A stretch of DNA of 64,000 bases from Bretschneidera sinensis (lineage: Eukaryota > Streptophyta > Magnoliopsida > Brassicales > Akaniaceae): the NCBI GenBank assembly GCA_023935145.1, contig CM043703.1:25939727-26003726 (forward strand), given 5' to 3'. Shown here piece after piece: positions 10,356-22,835 of the stretch. The position numbers were made by a program, and so were the translations under genes. Under the pieces are notes generated by a model. That model worked only from the letters and a program-made list of their open reading frames with translations, was not told where the DNA came from and made no database searches. Position 1 is the first letter of the stretch. Each line of letters starts with the position of its first letter.

Positions 10356-12424
10356 GTGGCATCAAATAGCTATACCGAAGGGCATTCTTACACTAAGTCT
10401 CCCTTGTACAATGGCTCCAATTATAACTATTGGAAAAATAGAATGAAAATCTTTTTCGAATGACAAGATTTCAATCTATAAAGAATCATTAAGGAAGGAC
10501 CTAGAATTCCTATAAAGGAAATAACTATTGGAGAAATCAATCATACAATGCCTAAACTCAAAACTGAGTTCAATGAAGAGGATTATAGAATGATGTCACT
10601 AAATAGTAGAGTCATTAGTATTTTACATTGTGCTTTAGATATTTCTGAGTATAATAAAATTTCTGCTTGTGTTTCGGCTAAGAATATTTGGGACAAACTA
10701 CAAGTCACATATGAGGGCACTAGCAAAGTCAAAAAATCAAAAATCTATATGTTAGTGTCCGAGTATGAATCTTTCAAAATGTCTCTTAACGAAACAATTT
10801 CTCAAATGCACTCACGTTTTACCACTATTGTTAATGACTTAAAGCTTCTTAGTAGGAACATTGAGGAGTTTGAACTAACAAGGAAGATTTTAAGGCCTTT
10901 GTCATCCACTTCGAAAGCAAATAAGACAGCCATCACGGAGGCCAAAGATCTCGACAAACTTGATGTCGAAACATTTCTCGGATCACTATTGACATACGAG
11001 ATGGAGGAAATTAATCCCATTGTCAATGATGATGAGAAGAAGAAAAAGATGATTACTCTCAAAGTCTCTACAAGCAACAAAGAGGAAGAGAAGGAAGAAG
11101 AGGATGAGAGCAACGAAGAAGATGGTGAGATGGTTCTAATCACCAAAAGGTTTCACAAGTTCTTGAAAAAGAGCAAGAAACCTTACGTAAGGGATTACAC
11201 TCCAAAAAGGGAACCTCTTGTGTGTTACGATTGCAAGAAGCCCAGCCACATCAAGGTCGATTGCCCAATAACAAGCAAACCATATAAGAGCTTTAAAAAG
11301 AAAGTGATGATTGCAACCACATGGAGTGATGACGAAAAAGAAGAATCTTCGGACAATGAGGTCGGATACGAGGAGATGTCCAACCTATGCCTGATGGCAA
11401 TCGATGACGAAATGAGGTATTTAATTCTTCCTCTTCTAATAATAACATTGTTAGTAGTAGTGAAAAGCTAATTGAAGTTATAAATGAGATGCATGAAGAA
11501 TTGAATAAATTCAATTCTAAGAATACCATCCTAAAAAATGAAGTCTTATCTCTTTCCAAAGAGATGGAAGACTTAAAGGAAGAAAAAGAAAAACTATCTT
11601 TCATGCTTTATAATTCTTCACAAGATTTTCTAAAAAATGAAAATGAAAATTTAAAGAAGAATATATTGGAATTAAATAGCACCATATCTAGACTTATGCT
11701 TAGTAAAGAAAAATTGGATGAAGTGCTATCTAGCCAAAGATTGAATGGAGAAAAATCCGGCTTGGGTTATTCTCCATTGGGCAAGCAAAAGTCTAAAGAG
11801 ACTTTGTTCATGAAAACAACATGTTTGAATGAAGCCTCCACTTCCAAGACCTCTAGCAAGATTAAAAGTACTCCTTCAATATATGCTAGTTGGTCTAAGA
11901 ATACTAATTTAAATTCTAATGTATATACTAGAATTGTGCATCCTAGAAATACTCATGCTTATATGTATGCTCATGCTAGAAATAATCATTCAAAAAATAC
12001 ATATCCTAGGAGTAACCATCATGTGCATCCTAAAGATAATATGTATACTCATAACTTGCACACTACACATGAATATCCTAGGAATTACCATCATGTGTAT
12101 TCTAGAAATAATATGTATGCTCATACTACAAGTGCATATCCTAGGAGCTTCCATTATACATTTCCTAGTAATAACATGCGTGTTCATAACTTTAATCATA
12201 GAAACATATATCCAAGGAACTATAGGCATGCATATTTAGAAAATCCTAGAAATTTCAATAACTATTATCCTAGGATTATGCATAATCAACATATCTATAA
12301 TTATAGAGCTCCTTATAATATTAAGAAGTATGGATCCCAAAAGGAATTGTATTTTTTAGGACTAACCTCAAAGAACCCAAGAGATTTTGGGTACTTAAGA
12401 GTGCAATTGTGTATCCTTGTGTAA
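10356..12424 (+). pseudogene. Copia-A gag: UBN2-type capsid, zinc knuckle, coiled coil, His/Tyr repeat
   Basis: The gag reads from a position where Copia-B has ATG and this copy has GTG (10356). It shows NYNYWKNRMKIF, then an in-frame TGA at 10461-10463, then the UBN2-type Copia capsid region (10548 onward; KNIWDKLQVTYEGTSKVKK, YESFKMSLNETISQMHSRF). A CCHC zinc knuckle, CYDCKKPSHIKVDC, follows at about 11224-11265. A one-base deletion near 11411 relative to Copia-B shifts the frame. The second part (11489-12424) starts with a heptad-like coiled coil (EELNKFNSKNTILKNEVLSL) and ends in a His/Tyr/Asn-rich segment with about ten PR(N/S) repeats. Gag packages element RNA and forms particles; this copy cannot make a full protein. 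Confidence 0.88.
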
Positions 12425-12549
12425 TGTAGATATGTCTCCACACTAAGGAAAAATGTAACTATTGGTACCTTGATAGTGGATGGTCAAAACACGTGACCGG
12501 TGATCAAAGCATGTTCAAAGAGCTAACTTTAAGGGATACCGGGCAAAGG

Positions 12550-14919
12550 TGAACAGTGAACCCGTGGGCTGCCAACCGAGTGAGTGTTTTTAAAAAGGCA
12601 ATTATTGTGTTTTTCTTTATTATTTCGTTTTGTTGTTTAGTGTGGAAGTGGAGAGAGAGTGTAATTATTATGTTTCTTAGTCATCATTTTTTTTGGCAAT
12701 TATCATGCCTCCTCCCACTCTCCCAATCGTGGAAATCAATTTGAGAGAGGGGCTGCTGAAGTTTTTAGCCCCAAGCTCTCCTCTATAAATATGTACAATA
12801 GGTTCAAGCAGAGGACACGAAGAATTTTGGTTAGCTTCATGTAATTATTCTGTTTTCTCACAACACTTGGGAGTTCAAAAAAATGTTAAAAGAGCAAAAA
12901 TTTGAAAGAATTTTCTGCGGAATTTCATAGAGGATCACGAAAAGCTATCAGTATTGTAAGATAATAGCATAGTATTTATTTTTAATTTTTTAGCATATAT
13001 GAAATTCCTGTAACTCAAAGTGAGAATTTTCAAAGGGAGTGGTTTACGATGAATTTAAGAAGTAATTAGAAATTTAATACAAATATTATGTCAGGTGTTG
13101 ACTATTTACAACTGGAGAAAGTTTTGAGAAGAACCGGAAAAGGCAAGAAGGTGACCCACGGGTAGCTTTAAGTGCTACAGGGTGAGTTGGATTTACTTTA
13201 AGTAGTCTAAATGAAAAACTAATTATTTGGTGATAATATTAATTGTAATTATTTAAGTATGCTTGGGTGATAGACAAAAAATTGATTTATGAGTATGATA
13301 GAAAATTTGAACATGTAGAAATATTTCTCGGTGAGAAATAATATTTTTTGGAAATTATAATTTTATTTGAGAATAAAAGCAATAAATAAATTATTGATAA
13401 GATATATTGATGTTTTAATACGAATTATGATGAGATGAATTTTAGTGGATATTGATAAGTTTTGATGGATGAGTTGATGTGATTTGAGATGAATTTTAGT
13501 GGATCTTGACAGACTTAAATGGATTATTTGATGTGATTTTGGGAAGAGAAGAATCTAGTGGAATTTTTATAATTTGATAAAAAGCATGATGATTGGATGT
13601 GAGGAATTTTAAAGAAACTTTGTTACATAAAATTTGTTGATAATCAGGATAGTCGAATTAAGTGGTTTGAATCTTTATGTTGTTTTTTTTATATTACTGT
13701 TTATATTACTGCTTCATATCATTGTTCATGCGCATATGCATTTAATAATACAACCGAAAAAACCGGGAAGACAACCGGTCTAATGAAATAACCGTGACAG
13801 CCAGTATATGCTGAGATGAAAAGTAAAAACCGTGACAGCCGGTATATGCTGGAATGAAAAGTAAAAAAAAACCGTGACAGCCGGTATATGTTGGGATGAA
13901 AAGTAAAAACCGTGACAGCCGGTATATGCTGGGATGAAAAGTGAAAACCGTGACAACCGGTATATGCTGGAATTAACCAGGAAGACAGTCGGTCTGATGA
14001 GAATAAAAGAACCAGGAGGACAGCCGGTCTAAGATGATAACAACCTGTCGACATGTGGGAAGACGTTCCCATCATAATCATTCATGCATTTGCATCTGTT
14101 TTAATTATTGCTGCATTATTTGAGATGCTGAGATGTGGTATTTTTATTGTGAATTAAATTATAGATGGCTGAGTATCATAAAAAGAGACAGCTATAATGA
14201 TGAGATTTTTGAGATGCTGAGATGTGGCATATTATTGTGAAATTAATTATAGATGGTTGAGTCTCATAAAAAGAGACAGCTATGATGATGAGATTATTAA
14301 AATGCTGAGATGTGAGACATTATTGTGAATTTAATTATAAATGGTTGAGTCTCAAAGAAAGAGACAGTTATGGTGTTAAGACTTATTTAAATGGAAAATT
14401 TTATGATGTGAACCTTATTACGAGGCAATTATAAGATAATTGATTTTCTTAAGGTGGACCAATGATTGAGAAGAAGAGATTAATAGAGAATAAATCTTAT
14501 GATATGGGAAATGATAGTAGAAAGTTGTCATCGGGTTATGTGAAAAATAAAAGATTAAATATTAAAGGATTATTTTATGGAATTTGGAATACTTTTAGTA
14601 AATTTAATTTCACTAAGCTTGTGAAGCTCACCCCTCATTGTACAATGATTTTCAGGTAGCAGGCTTGGCAAATAGTTTGATGAGTTGAGGTTCAGAAGAA
14701 ATCATTTTCTATGAGTCGCGTACATGTCATCATCCTCAGACTAATGAGTGAATAAAATGAAAAAAAAAAATTTATTTGTAACTCTTCATGCATTTTTCGG
14801 ATTGATGTAAAGTTCTTTTGGAAATATTTATTTTTACTGCTGCATATATGTGTCATGTTGGGATTCTCAAAACGTGATGACACTATTTCGGGGTGGCCAA
14901 CCCGGGATGGGTCGTTACA
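12550..14919 (+). mobile_element. Solo LTR of a Ty3/gypsy element related to the 20597 element
   Basis: From about 12890 to its end (GGGATGGGTCGTTACA, ending 14919) this segment matches the LTRs at 20597-22735 and 27193-29315 in the same order. Shared blocks include the gaatttcatag...cacgaaaagctatcag block, the gacgttcccat block, the cattacgaggcaatta block and the closing ggtggccaacccgggat block. There is no internal region or second LTR, so it is a solo LTR left by recombination. The first 340 bp differ from the other LTRs, and the start at TGAACAGTGAACC (12550) is inferred. A TATA box is at 12784-12790. It interrupts the Copia-A protease region. Confidence 0.82.
13791..13983. repeat. Minisatellite, about five 38-bp units, inside the solo LTR
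   Basis: Units begin accgtgacagccggtatatg at about 13791, 13828, 13870, 13908 and 13946. Each is followed by ctggaatgaaaagtaaaa with small variations. Related accgggaagacaaccggtct motifs flank the array on both sides. The sister LTRs at 21810-21960 and 28380-28530 carry only degraded single units. Confidence 0.88.
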
Positions 14920-17900
14920 CACTATTGGAGATAACACAAAGATAAAGATCATAGGGCATGAAAAAGTTGGAAATGATTTCTCAACCATTGATCATGTATT
15001 ATATGTGCAAGGCCTTAAGCCAAATTTATTTAGTATTAGTGAACTATGTGACAGAGGTAACAAAGTCATATTTGAAACCTCTTATTGTCTAGTTATAGAC
15101 ACCAAAAGTAACAAGATCAAGTTTGTTGGCCATAGACACGAAAATGTTTATATAGTTGATTTAAAATCTTTGCATTCGGAAAATGAAAAATGTTTTCTTG
15201 CTTTTAGTGAAAATCCATGGCTATGGCATAGAAAACTGGGCCATGTGAACATGGATTTGTTTAAAATCATTTCAAGAAAAGATTTAGTCATTGAACTTCC
15301 AAAAACAAATTTGAAAAAGACAAGGTGTGTGATGCTTGTCAAATGAGAAAACAAACTAGAATTTCTTTTAAATAAAAAAATATAGTCTCAACTACTAGAC
15401 TATTGGAACTTCTGCATATGGACTTATTTGGTCCAATAAGTACCATTAGTCTAGGTGGCCTTCAATATGCTCTTGTTATTGTTGATAACTATTCTAGATA
15501 TACCTTTGTTATTTTTATTACTTACAAGGATGAAGCGTACAAAGTATTTGTGAACTTTTTAAAAAAGGTTCAAAATGAAACAAGAATTTTTATTTCGAGT
15601 ATAAGAAGTGATCGTGGAAAAGAATTTGAAAATCAAAGCTTTTTAAAATTTTGTGATGAAAATGGAACTGATCACAATTTTTCAACACCTAGAACTCCTC
15701 AACAAAATGGAGTTGTTGAGAGGAAAAATAGAGTTCTAGAAAAGTTTGCAAGACCAATGCTTTATGAAAATAGTTTGCCAAAATACTTTTGGGTGGAAGC
15801 TGTAAACACTTCTTGCTATGTTTTAAATAGAGTTTTAATTAGACCTATGCTTAACAAAACTCCATATGAATTATGGAAAGGTAGAAAGCCTAACATATCT
15901 TATTTTCGTACCTTTGGTTGTAAATGTTTTATCCTAAATATTAATAAAACTAACTTGGGCAAATTTGACTCAAAGACTGATGACGGGATATTCCTAGGAT
16001 ATTCAACCTCTAGTAAATCTTATAGATTTTTTAATAAGAGAACTCTAGTGGTTGAAGAATTCGTACACATAACCTTTGATGAGTGTAACCCAATTAGTCG
16101 TAGAGTAGGATATTTTAATGATGATGCAGATTTATTTCCAATGATAGAAACACCTACTCCCATTATTGACCCGAAGGAGAGTGGACCTCAAATAAATCAA
16201 TAGGTAAATGCTCACAATCTTGATCAACCATCTACAACTCAACAAGAGTATAGTATTCCCAAAGATTTGAGGTATGCGAATTATTATCCAATCGATCAAA
16301 TGATTGGTGATCCTTCACAAGGGTTAAGAACTCGTTCCACTTTTAGAAATAGTTGTAATTGTGTAGCTTATTTATCTCAAGTAAAACCTAAGACTTTTGT
16401 AGAAGCTGAAAGAGATTTTGACTGGATAAATGCTATGCATGAAGAATTAAATCAATTTGAAAGAAACAAAGTATAGAATCTAGTTCCTAGACCAAAGCAT
16501 CACACTATAATAGGAACTAAATGGGTATTTAGAAATAAGATGAATGAAAATATAATAGTAACTAGGATAAGGCTAGGCTAGTTGCTAAGGGATATAATCA
16601 AGAAGAATGAATAGATTTTGATGAGACTTATGCTCCCATATCTAGATTAGAAGTTATTCGTATGTTATTGGCCTTTGCATGCTTTAATAAATTTAAACTA
16701 TTTCAAATAGATGTAAAAATCGCCTTTTTAAATGGATTTATAGAAGAAGAGGTGTATGTTGAGCAACCTCTTGGATTTGAAAATCCTAGTCTTCCAAACC
16801 ATGTTTATAAGATTTCTAAAGCTCACTATGGGTTGAAGCAAGCTCCAAAAGCATGGTGTGAAATACTAAGTGAGTTTTTGCTTGAAAATGATTTTACAAG
16901 AGGAAAAATAGACACAACTCTCTTCACAAAAACTCACAAAAATGACACACTACTAGTCCAAATATATGTTGATTATATTATATTTGGTGCTACTAATGAA
17001 TCTATGTGTCAAGATTTTGCTAAGTGCATGCAAGGTGAATTTGAAATGAGCATGATGGAAGAGCTTACTTACTTTCTTGGACTTCAAATCAAACAATTGA
17101 AAGAAAGCATCTTCATCAATCAATCAAAGTACACCAAGGACCTATTAAAAAGGTTCGAGATGGAAAGCTCAAAGTCAATTGGCACTCCTATGAGCACCTC
17201 TATAAAACTTGATCTAGATGAAGAAGGTAAGTGTGTAGATACTAAAACTTATAGAAACATGATAGGAGCTTTACTTTATCTAACTGCAAGTAGACTTGAT
17301 ATAATGTTCAGTGTATGCATGTGTTCTAGGTTTCAAGCTAATCCTAAGGAATCACATATAATTGCAGTAAAAAGAATCCTTAGATATCTATAAGAGACTC
17401 AAAATCTAGGGTTACGGTATTCTAGAAAATCAACTTTTTAAGCTTGTAGGATATTCATATACTAATTTTACGGGTTGTAGACTAGATAGAAAAAACACTA
17501 GTGGAACATACCAATTCTTAGGTGCAATGTTAACCTCTTAGTTTTCCAATAAACAAAATTCAGTTGCACTATCAACCGAAAAAGCTGAATATGTAACAGC
17601 CAAAAGTTGTTGTGCAAAAGTGTTGTGGATGTAACAATAACTAGAAGATTATGGCATAAACTTTAAAGATATACCAATTCATTGTGATAACACCAGTGCT
17701 ATCAACTTGACCAAAAACCCTATTCATCATTCTATAACCAAACACATAGAAATAAGACATCACTTCATAAGAGACCATGCTTAAAATAGTGATATTAGAC
17801 TAGCATTCATATCTTCAGAAGATCAAATAGCTGATATTCTTACAAAACTCTTAAGTGAAGATAGCTTTTTCAAGATCAGACTATTGATGGGTATGCAAGA

Positions 17901-18064
17901 CTATGATAAAATGTATGTATGATTGCATCAATATTCATCGTATGGATATTTGACATCTAGTGAATGAGTATTAACTCTTATTTAATATATCTCTCACTCA
18001 AAATGGCATAGATAAACAAATTCGTGCTAAAATTCCAAGTTAGAGCTCAAACTTTTAAGTTTTT

Positions 18065-18362
18065 TTAAAGACCCAGTCGACTAGTAGATTGACCCCAGTC
18101 AACTGGAATCTCACTGCCTATTTTCTCAGTCGACTAGTACAAAGCACCCAGTCGACTAGTACTACAAGACATTGGTTTAGAGAAAAAATTTGAAATTTTG
18201 GTGGCCTACCCAGTCAACTAGTATGGTATATCCAATCGACTGGTGTCTCTCTACTAGTTTACCCAGTCAATTGGTGTCCCGACCCAGTTGACTGGCATGT
18301 CAAAAAATCCTCAAATTATACAAAACTCAATCGACCAGTACCCTAATCCAGTCGACTGGCAT
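18065..18362 (+). promoter_or_regulatory. Internal palindrome array upstream of the Copia-A extra ORF
   Basis: About ten copies of an AGTCGACT-centred palindrome (cagtcgactag, cagtcgactgg and one-base variants) fall between the end of pol and the extra ORF. The same motif forms the array in the Copia-A LTRs (5279-5386; 29717-29880). Here too a TATA-like box follows, at 18371. A regulatory role is inferred from the arrangement. Confidence 0.55.
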
Positions 18363-18370
18363 CGCGATTC

Positions 18371-18378
18371 TATAAATG
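18371..18378 (+). promoter_or_regulatory. Candidate TATA box of an internal Copia-A promoter
   Basis: tataaatg sits directly after the palindrome array and about 155 bp before the first ATG of the extra ORF. Sequence between them is pyrimidine-rich (ctaagctttctctcttt), as in plant leaders. No transcript evidence is available here. Confidence 0.45.
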
Positions 18379-18526
18379 GTATATTCAGTTTTTCAGTTTT
18401 CACACCATTTTTGAAAAACCCTAAGCTTTCTCTCTTTAGAAAAACCTTGATTTCAATCCAAAATCTCTCAAAAATAATCCATAGCACCTTCAATCATACC
18501 CCAAATCACCTCTATTTCAACTATTT

Positions 18527-19570
18527 ATGGTCGAAATCTCCACATTTCTCCAAATCTCTAAAACGACTTTCCCCAAGATATCTGAAAGAATACACATCAA
18601 AACCACCGTTAGAGGACATCACACGCCTACAAGGCCTCGGTCTTTAAAGTCCTTGGAATCGGATGCTAAGGGAAAGGGGGTTGCTGGTTCATCAAGCAAG
18701 AAGACACAAATTGAGCTCGATGACTCACTTTTTTGGAGCCCCGCCTCAAAGAACAGGTGTAATTCTGTCATCCGTAACAAGAAAATCATGACTGGTAGAT
18801 TCGTCGATTTTGATTTTATCCGTCATGCAAATTTCAATATATTACCTGCTTTTGAGGCGATACACTTGACATCACTTGTCAAGATCCACCAAAAATATTA
18901 CCCTTACTTAATTCACCAATTTTATGCCAACCTGGTTAAACTGAGTCTGATGGCTCTTAGGTTTAAAACTAGCATCATGGGCATAGAATTCGAGATGAAT
19001 ACTGACCTTCTGGTCAATATTCTGAGGATCCCTGTGGGAGGGGTCTAGTGGAGTCTGGATGGATGGCTAGATAACTTTGGCTACGAGGAGGTGTGTCAGA
19101 TTGTTAGTACATCTTTAGGCCCACTACATTTCACCAATGTAGTGATATACCCCTCGACTCAAAGTTGTTCAATCTCATTGTGAGTTGGACCATCCACCCG
19201 AGACTCGGGGCTATCTTTATGAGATAAATATGGTATTAATTTGGTGCCTTAAAATAGGATACCATTTCAATATCTACCCCATACTTCTCGCTAATATGGT
19301 TAACGGTGAAGTGAGTGACTCTAGGTGCCTCCCATACGGGATGCTCGTCACTCTGATCCTCCAGTATTTCCATGTCCCCTTGTATGCCTCAGAAGCTTAG
19401 GACATCGACCCCAAGGACATCATAAATGTCTTTTCTCTGAAGAAGATGAGGTGCACGATCTGAGATGGGATTATCTCCTCCAAGGCTGGGAAGAACATTC
19501 AGATTGGAGAGGATGACAGTAGCGATGAGGACGATGAGGTTCCTGGTGATGTAGCTTCTCCCACTGTTAT
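18527..19570 (+). pseudogene. Copia-A extra (env-like position) ORF with plant transposon protein domain
   Basis: The ORF opens at 18527 (173 codons to a TAG at 19047-19049) and continues in pieces to about 19570. A basic N-terminal region (TPTRPRSLKSLESDAKGKGV) is followed by GRFVDFDFIRHANFNILPAF, HQKYYPYLIHQFYANL and LLVNILRIP. After the break come LIVSWTIHPR, IWCLKIGYHFNIYPILLANM and SRCLPYGMLVTLILQYF. This order matches what I recall as the putative plant transposon protein domain (PF20167) found in the 3' ORF of many SIRE/Maximus-type Copia elements. No signal peptide or clear transmembrane segment was seen, so an envelope role is not supported; the function is unknown. Stops and frameshifts make this copy non-functional. 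Confidence 0.65.
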
Positions 19571-19984
19571 GGACAGTGACGCATGAGCACTTAGTCCATA
19601 GCATGGTGGCTATAATGCTGGTCAGGCTGGCTATGATAACATTCTATAGGCTATTTCGAGCCCCCAGTTGTCTATGCAGTCTGGGTTCCAAAGCTTGAGC
19701 TCTTCAGTAAATCACTTGCATTGCGACCTTCGTACATTCAGAAACGATTTTGAGTTGCACCAAGAGTACACAGAGGTCTCTTTGGCTGAGCTTTGGGATC
19801 TTCTTTCTAGATGGCTCTAATTCCCCCACTCGCTGAGTTGTTGTCTTATATTTTTGTTATGTACATATAGCTTCTTAGATATTTAACATGAACATTCATT
19901 TTTTTGTATTACATTTATGTATTGTACTCAGACAACTTTCTAAAAAGCTTATGATGATTTGATATATCAAAATATTTGCGTTGC

Positions 19985-20310
19985 TTTTATATATATATAT
20001 ATATATCACTCTTATACTATATAATTGCTTGGTTTGAACCATTCGTGCTCATCTATATGCCTTATGTGATAACACTTATGTGCAAACTTCTGATTCTTCT
20101 CGGTAAGTCTTCCCAATTCCGAATCATGCCTAGTGGCACACAAGTTTGTTTTATATATATATATATATATCACTCTTATGCTATATGATTGCTTGGTTTG
20201 AACCATTCGTGCTCATCTATATGCCTTATGTGATAACATTTATGTGCAAACTTCTGATTCTTCTTGGTAAGTCTTCCCAATTCTGAATCATGCCTAGTAG
20301 CACACAAGTT
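19985..20310. repeat. Tandem duplication of about 165 bp with (TA)n at each start
   Basis: The block 19985-20145 is repeated at 20152-20310 with only a few differences. Each copy starts with tttatatatatatatatat and runs through gcttggtttgaaccattcg to gcacacaagtt. It lies in the 3' non-coding region of Copia-A. Confidence 0.88.
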
Positions 20311-20596
20311 TTTTTTTTACTTATCTTTATGACTATAGTGATCGAATTGCTTATTTTTTAACTTTTCACCCCATTTTCTATTGTTGTCAAAATGGCGGAG
20401 AAAAATGAGAAAAATCAAGTAAAAGAGAAATTTGTATGTAAACTTAGAATAGAGCATAAATTTAGGGGGGGCTTTGCTCTAAACATGTTGAAAAATGTTA
20501 TATTGTCTTGTATTGCTTGGTTGGGTTCGTATAACTGTATTTAAACTGCGTTTGAATGCTTAACATATTAGTTTTTATCAGAAAAACAGAGGAGAC

Positions 20597-22735
20597 TGTA
20601 ATACCCGTAATCATAAAGTAAGGGTAAAGAAGTAGTTTAATAAATATGAAATGAAATTAAAATAATATATTCATGTGAAGGAATTAGTATTGAATTAAAT
20701 AATTTTTTTTAAAAAAAACTGGATGCGTGGAAGCGTAATTACAAAGAAAATGGAAAACAAAAAAATGGACGTTCAGGATGTCGTGAAGAAAGAAAGAAAA
20801 AAAATGTGTTCTACAAAAAATGTTTTCAAAAAAAAAAAGAATAAGAAAAGTGGAAAACATTCCTGCTGCCAAATGTATTTGGAAGCCATACATGTCTTCC
20901 AAATTGCAAGCACATGGTGATTTTTTGTTGCATGTGTTGTAGCTGTAAAGTTGCAACAGTGGGAGGCGGCAATCGCCGCTTATAAATTGAAATTATTCAT
21001 TTTCAAATCTCATTTGGTTTTCCTTCAATTATGTTTTTTCTCAAAGCATTTGGGGACCCAAAGAAAGGTTGAAAGAGCAAAATTTTGAAGGGTTTACTGC
21101 AGAATTTCATAGGGAGTCACGAAAAACTATCAGAAAAATATAAGGTAATAACATAGTGTTTATTTTTTTAATTTTTAGCATTCATAAAATTTCTCCGAAT
21201 TTAAAGTGGGAATTTTCAAAGGGTGTGGTTTATAACGAATTGAAGAATAAATTAGAAATTTAATATAAATATGATATCAGGTGTTGACGATCAACAACCA
21301 GGGGGAAATTCTGAGTGGAACGAGAAAGGTAAGGAGGTAATCCACGGATAGCTTTAAGTGCTACGTTGTGAGTTAGATTTACTTTATGTAATCTAAATAA
21401 AAATGAAATATCTAGTAATAATATTAGAGAAATTATTAGCTTATGCTTTGGTGGTAGATAAAAATTTGATTGATAGGTATGAGATGAATTTTGGACATGT
21501 AGAAAATTATTAGGGGAGAAATAATATTTTTGGAATAATAAGTTGATTTAATAATAAAAGCAATAAGTGAAATTCTTGATGAGCTATGGTTGATGTTTTG
21601 ATACGAATTATGAGGAGATGAAAATTGGTGGATCTTGACAAGCTAAGATTGATGATTTGATGTGATTTATGATGAGAGGAATTTAGTGAAAATTTTTATG
21701 ATAATTTGAGGAAAGATATGATAGCTAAATTTAAATATTTTGAGTTCATGTTGTTTTTATATTATTGTTCATATGCATATGCATTAAATAAAAGAAAAGA
21801 ACCGGGAAGGGGCAGGTCTAATTGAAAAACCATGACAGCCGATGTGGGCTAAAAATAAAAGGGACAATGTGACATCCGGTATATGCTAGAAATAAATCTG
21901 TAACTGCTGGCATAAGCTGTAAAGAAAAGAACCGGAAAGAGGCCGACCTAATATAATAAAAACATGTCGACATGTGGGAAGACGTTCCCATAATAATAAT
22001 TCATGCATTGCATCTATTTTAATCATTGCTTACATTATTGAAATGCTTATGTGTGGTGTATTATTTTGAATTTATTTATAGATGGATGAGTCTCACAGAG
22101 AGAGACAGCTACAGTGAGAAAAAACATAAAGTATGAGGTGATAGTAATTATTTAAATGTTAAACTTTACTCTGTGAACCTCATTACGAGGTAATTATGAG
22201 ACAATTGATGGTCTTAAGGTGAAATAACAAATAAGAAGAAGAGATTGATAGAGAATGAGACTTATGATATGTGTAGTGATAGTGGAATGCTAGTATCAAG
22301 TTGTATGAGATAGAAATGATTAAATATTGAAAGATCTTTTATACAAATTGAGTACTTTTAGTAAATTTAATTCACTTAGCTATTGAAGTTCATCCCTCAT
22401 TTTACATTGATTTCAGGTAGCAGACAGGACAAATAGTTTGGTGAGTCGAGGTTCAGGCGAAATCATTATCTGCAAGCCACGTACATGTCAACATCCTCAG
22501 ACAAAAGAGAAAACGAAATTAAAAATTTTATTTGTAAATGTTCATGCATTTTACGTTATGTATTATGTTAAGTTAATATCAGATTGATGTATCTCCCCTG
22601 TTGAGGGTTGAGGATTGATGTAAAGGAAATTTTTGTTAGTACTTTTTTTTATTGTTGTATATATGTGTCGTGCTGGGATTTTCAAAATATGACAACACCG
22701 TCTCGGGGGTGGCCAACCCGGGATGGGTCGTTACA
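20597..22735 (+). repeat. 5' LTR of the Tekay/Del-like gypsy element
   Basis: 2139 bp, closely matching 27193-29315. A TATA-like box (ttataaattg) is near 20980. The LTR ends at ggatgggtcgttaca, directly followed by the primer site. Confidence 0.9.
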
Positions 22736-22835
22736 ATTTTGGTATCAGAGCATTAGGTTTTATGATTCTGTAAACTGCATAAAAATTTAAAAAGTGGAAG
22801 ATTAAAATAAATTATATTTTAATGAACAGTCTGAG

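Larger units (their letters stand above)
12425..17930 (+). pseudogene. Copia-A pol: protease, integrase, reverse transcriptase, RNase H (broken)
   Basis: The protease signature WYLDSG lies at 12464-12481 and is followed within 70 bp by the solo-LTR insertion. The frame resumes at about 14920 with GDNTKIKIIGHEKVGN, and the zinc-binding WLWHRKLGHVN near 15225. The integrase core is 15403-16203: MDLFGP, SDRGKEFEN and TPQQNGVVERKNR supply the D, D and E positions. RT is 16267-17393. The catalytic YVDD is YVDY at about 16967-16978, so one metal-binding aspartate is lost. RNase H (17394-17930) has several stops. Further stops occur at 16474-16476 and around 16580-16610. Confidence 0.88.

Noticed and set aside
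11919..12239. Alternative-frame ORFs over the Copia-A gag repeat
   Set aside because: They are shadows of the His/Tyr-rich gag frame caused by its repetitive sequence.
13719..14081. 120-codon minus-strand ORF with repeated IYRLSRF-like units
   Set aside because: It is the translation of the 38-bp minisatellite inside the solo LTR and has no family match.
18065..18362. CRISPR-like appearance of the regularly recurring palindromes
   Set aside because: Spacing is irregular, repeats are short and degenerate, no cas genes are present, and this is a plant genome.
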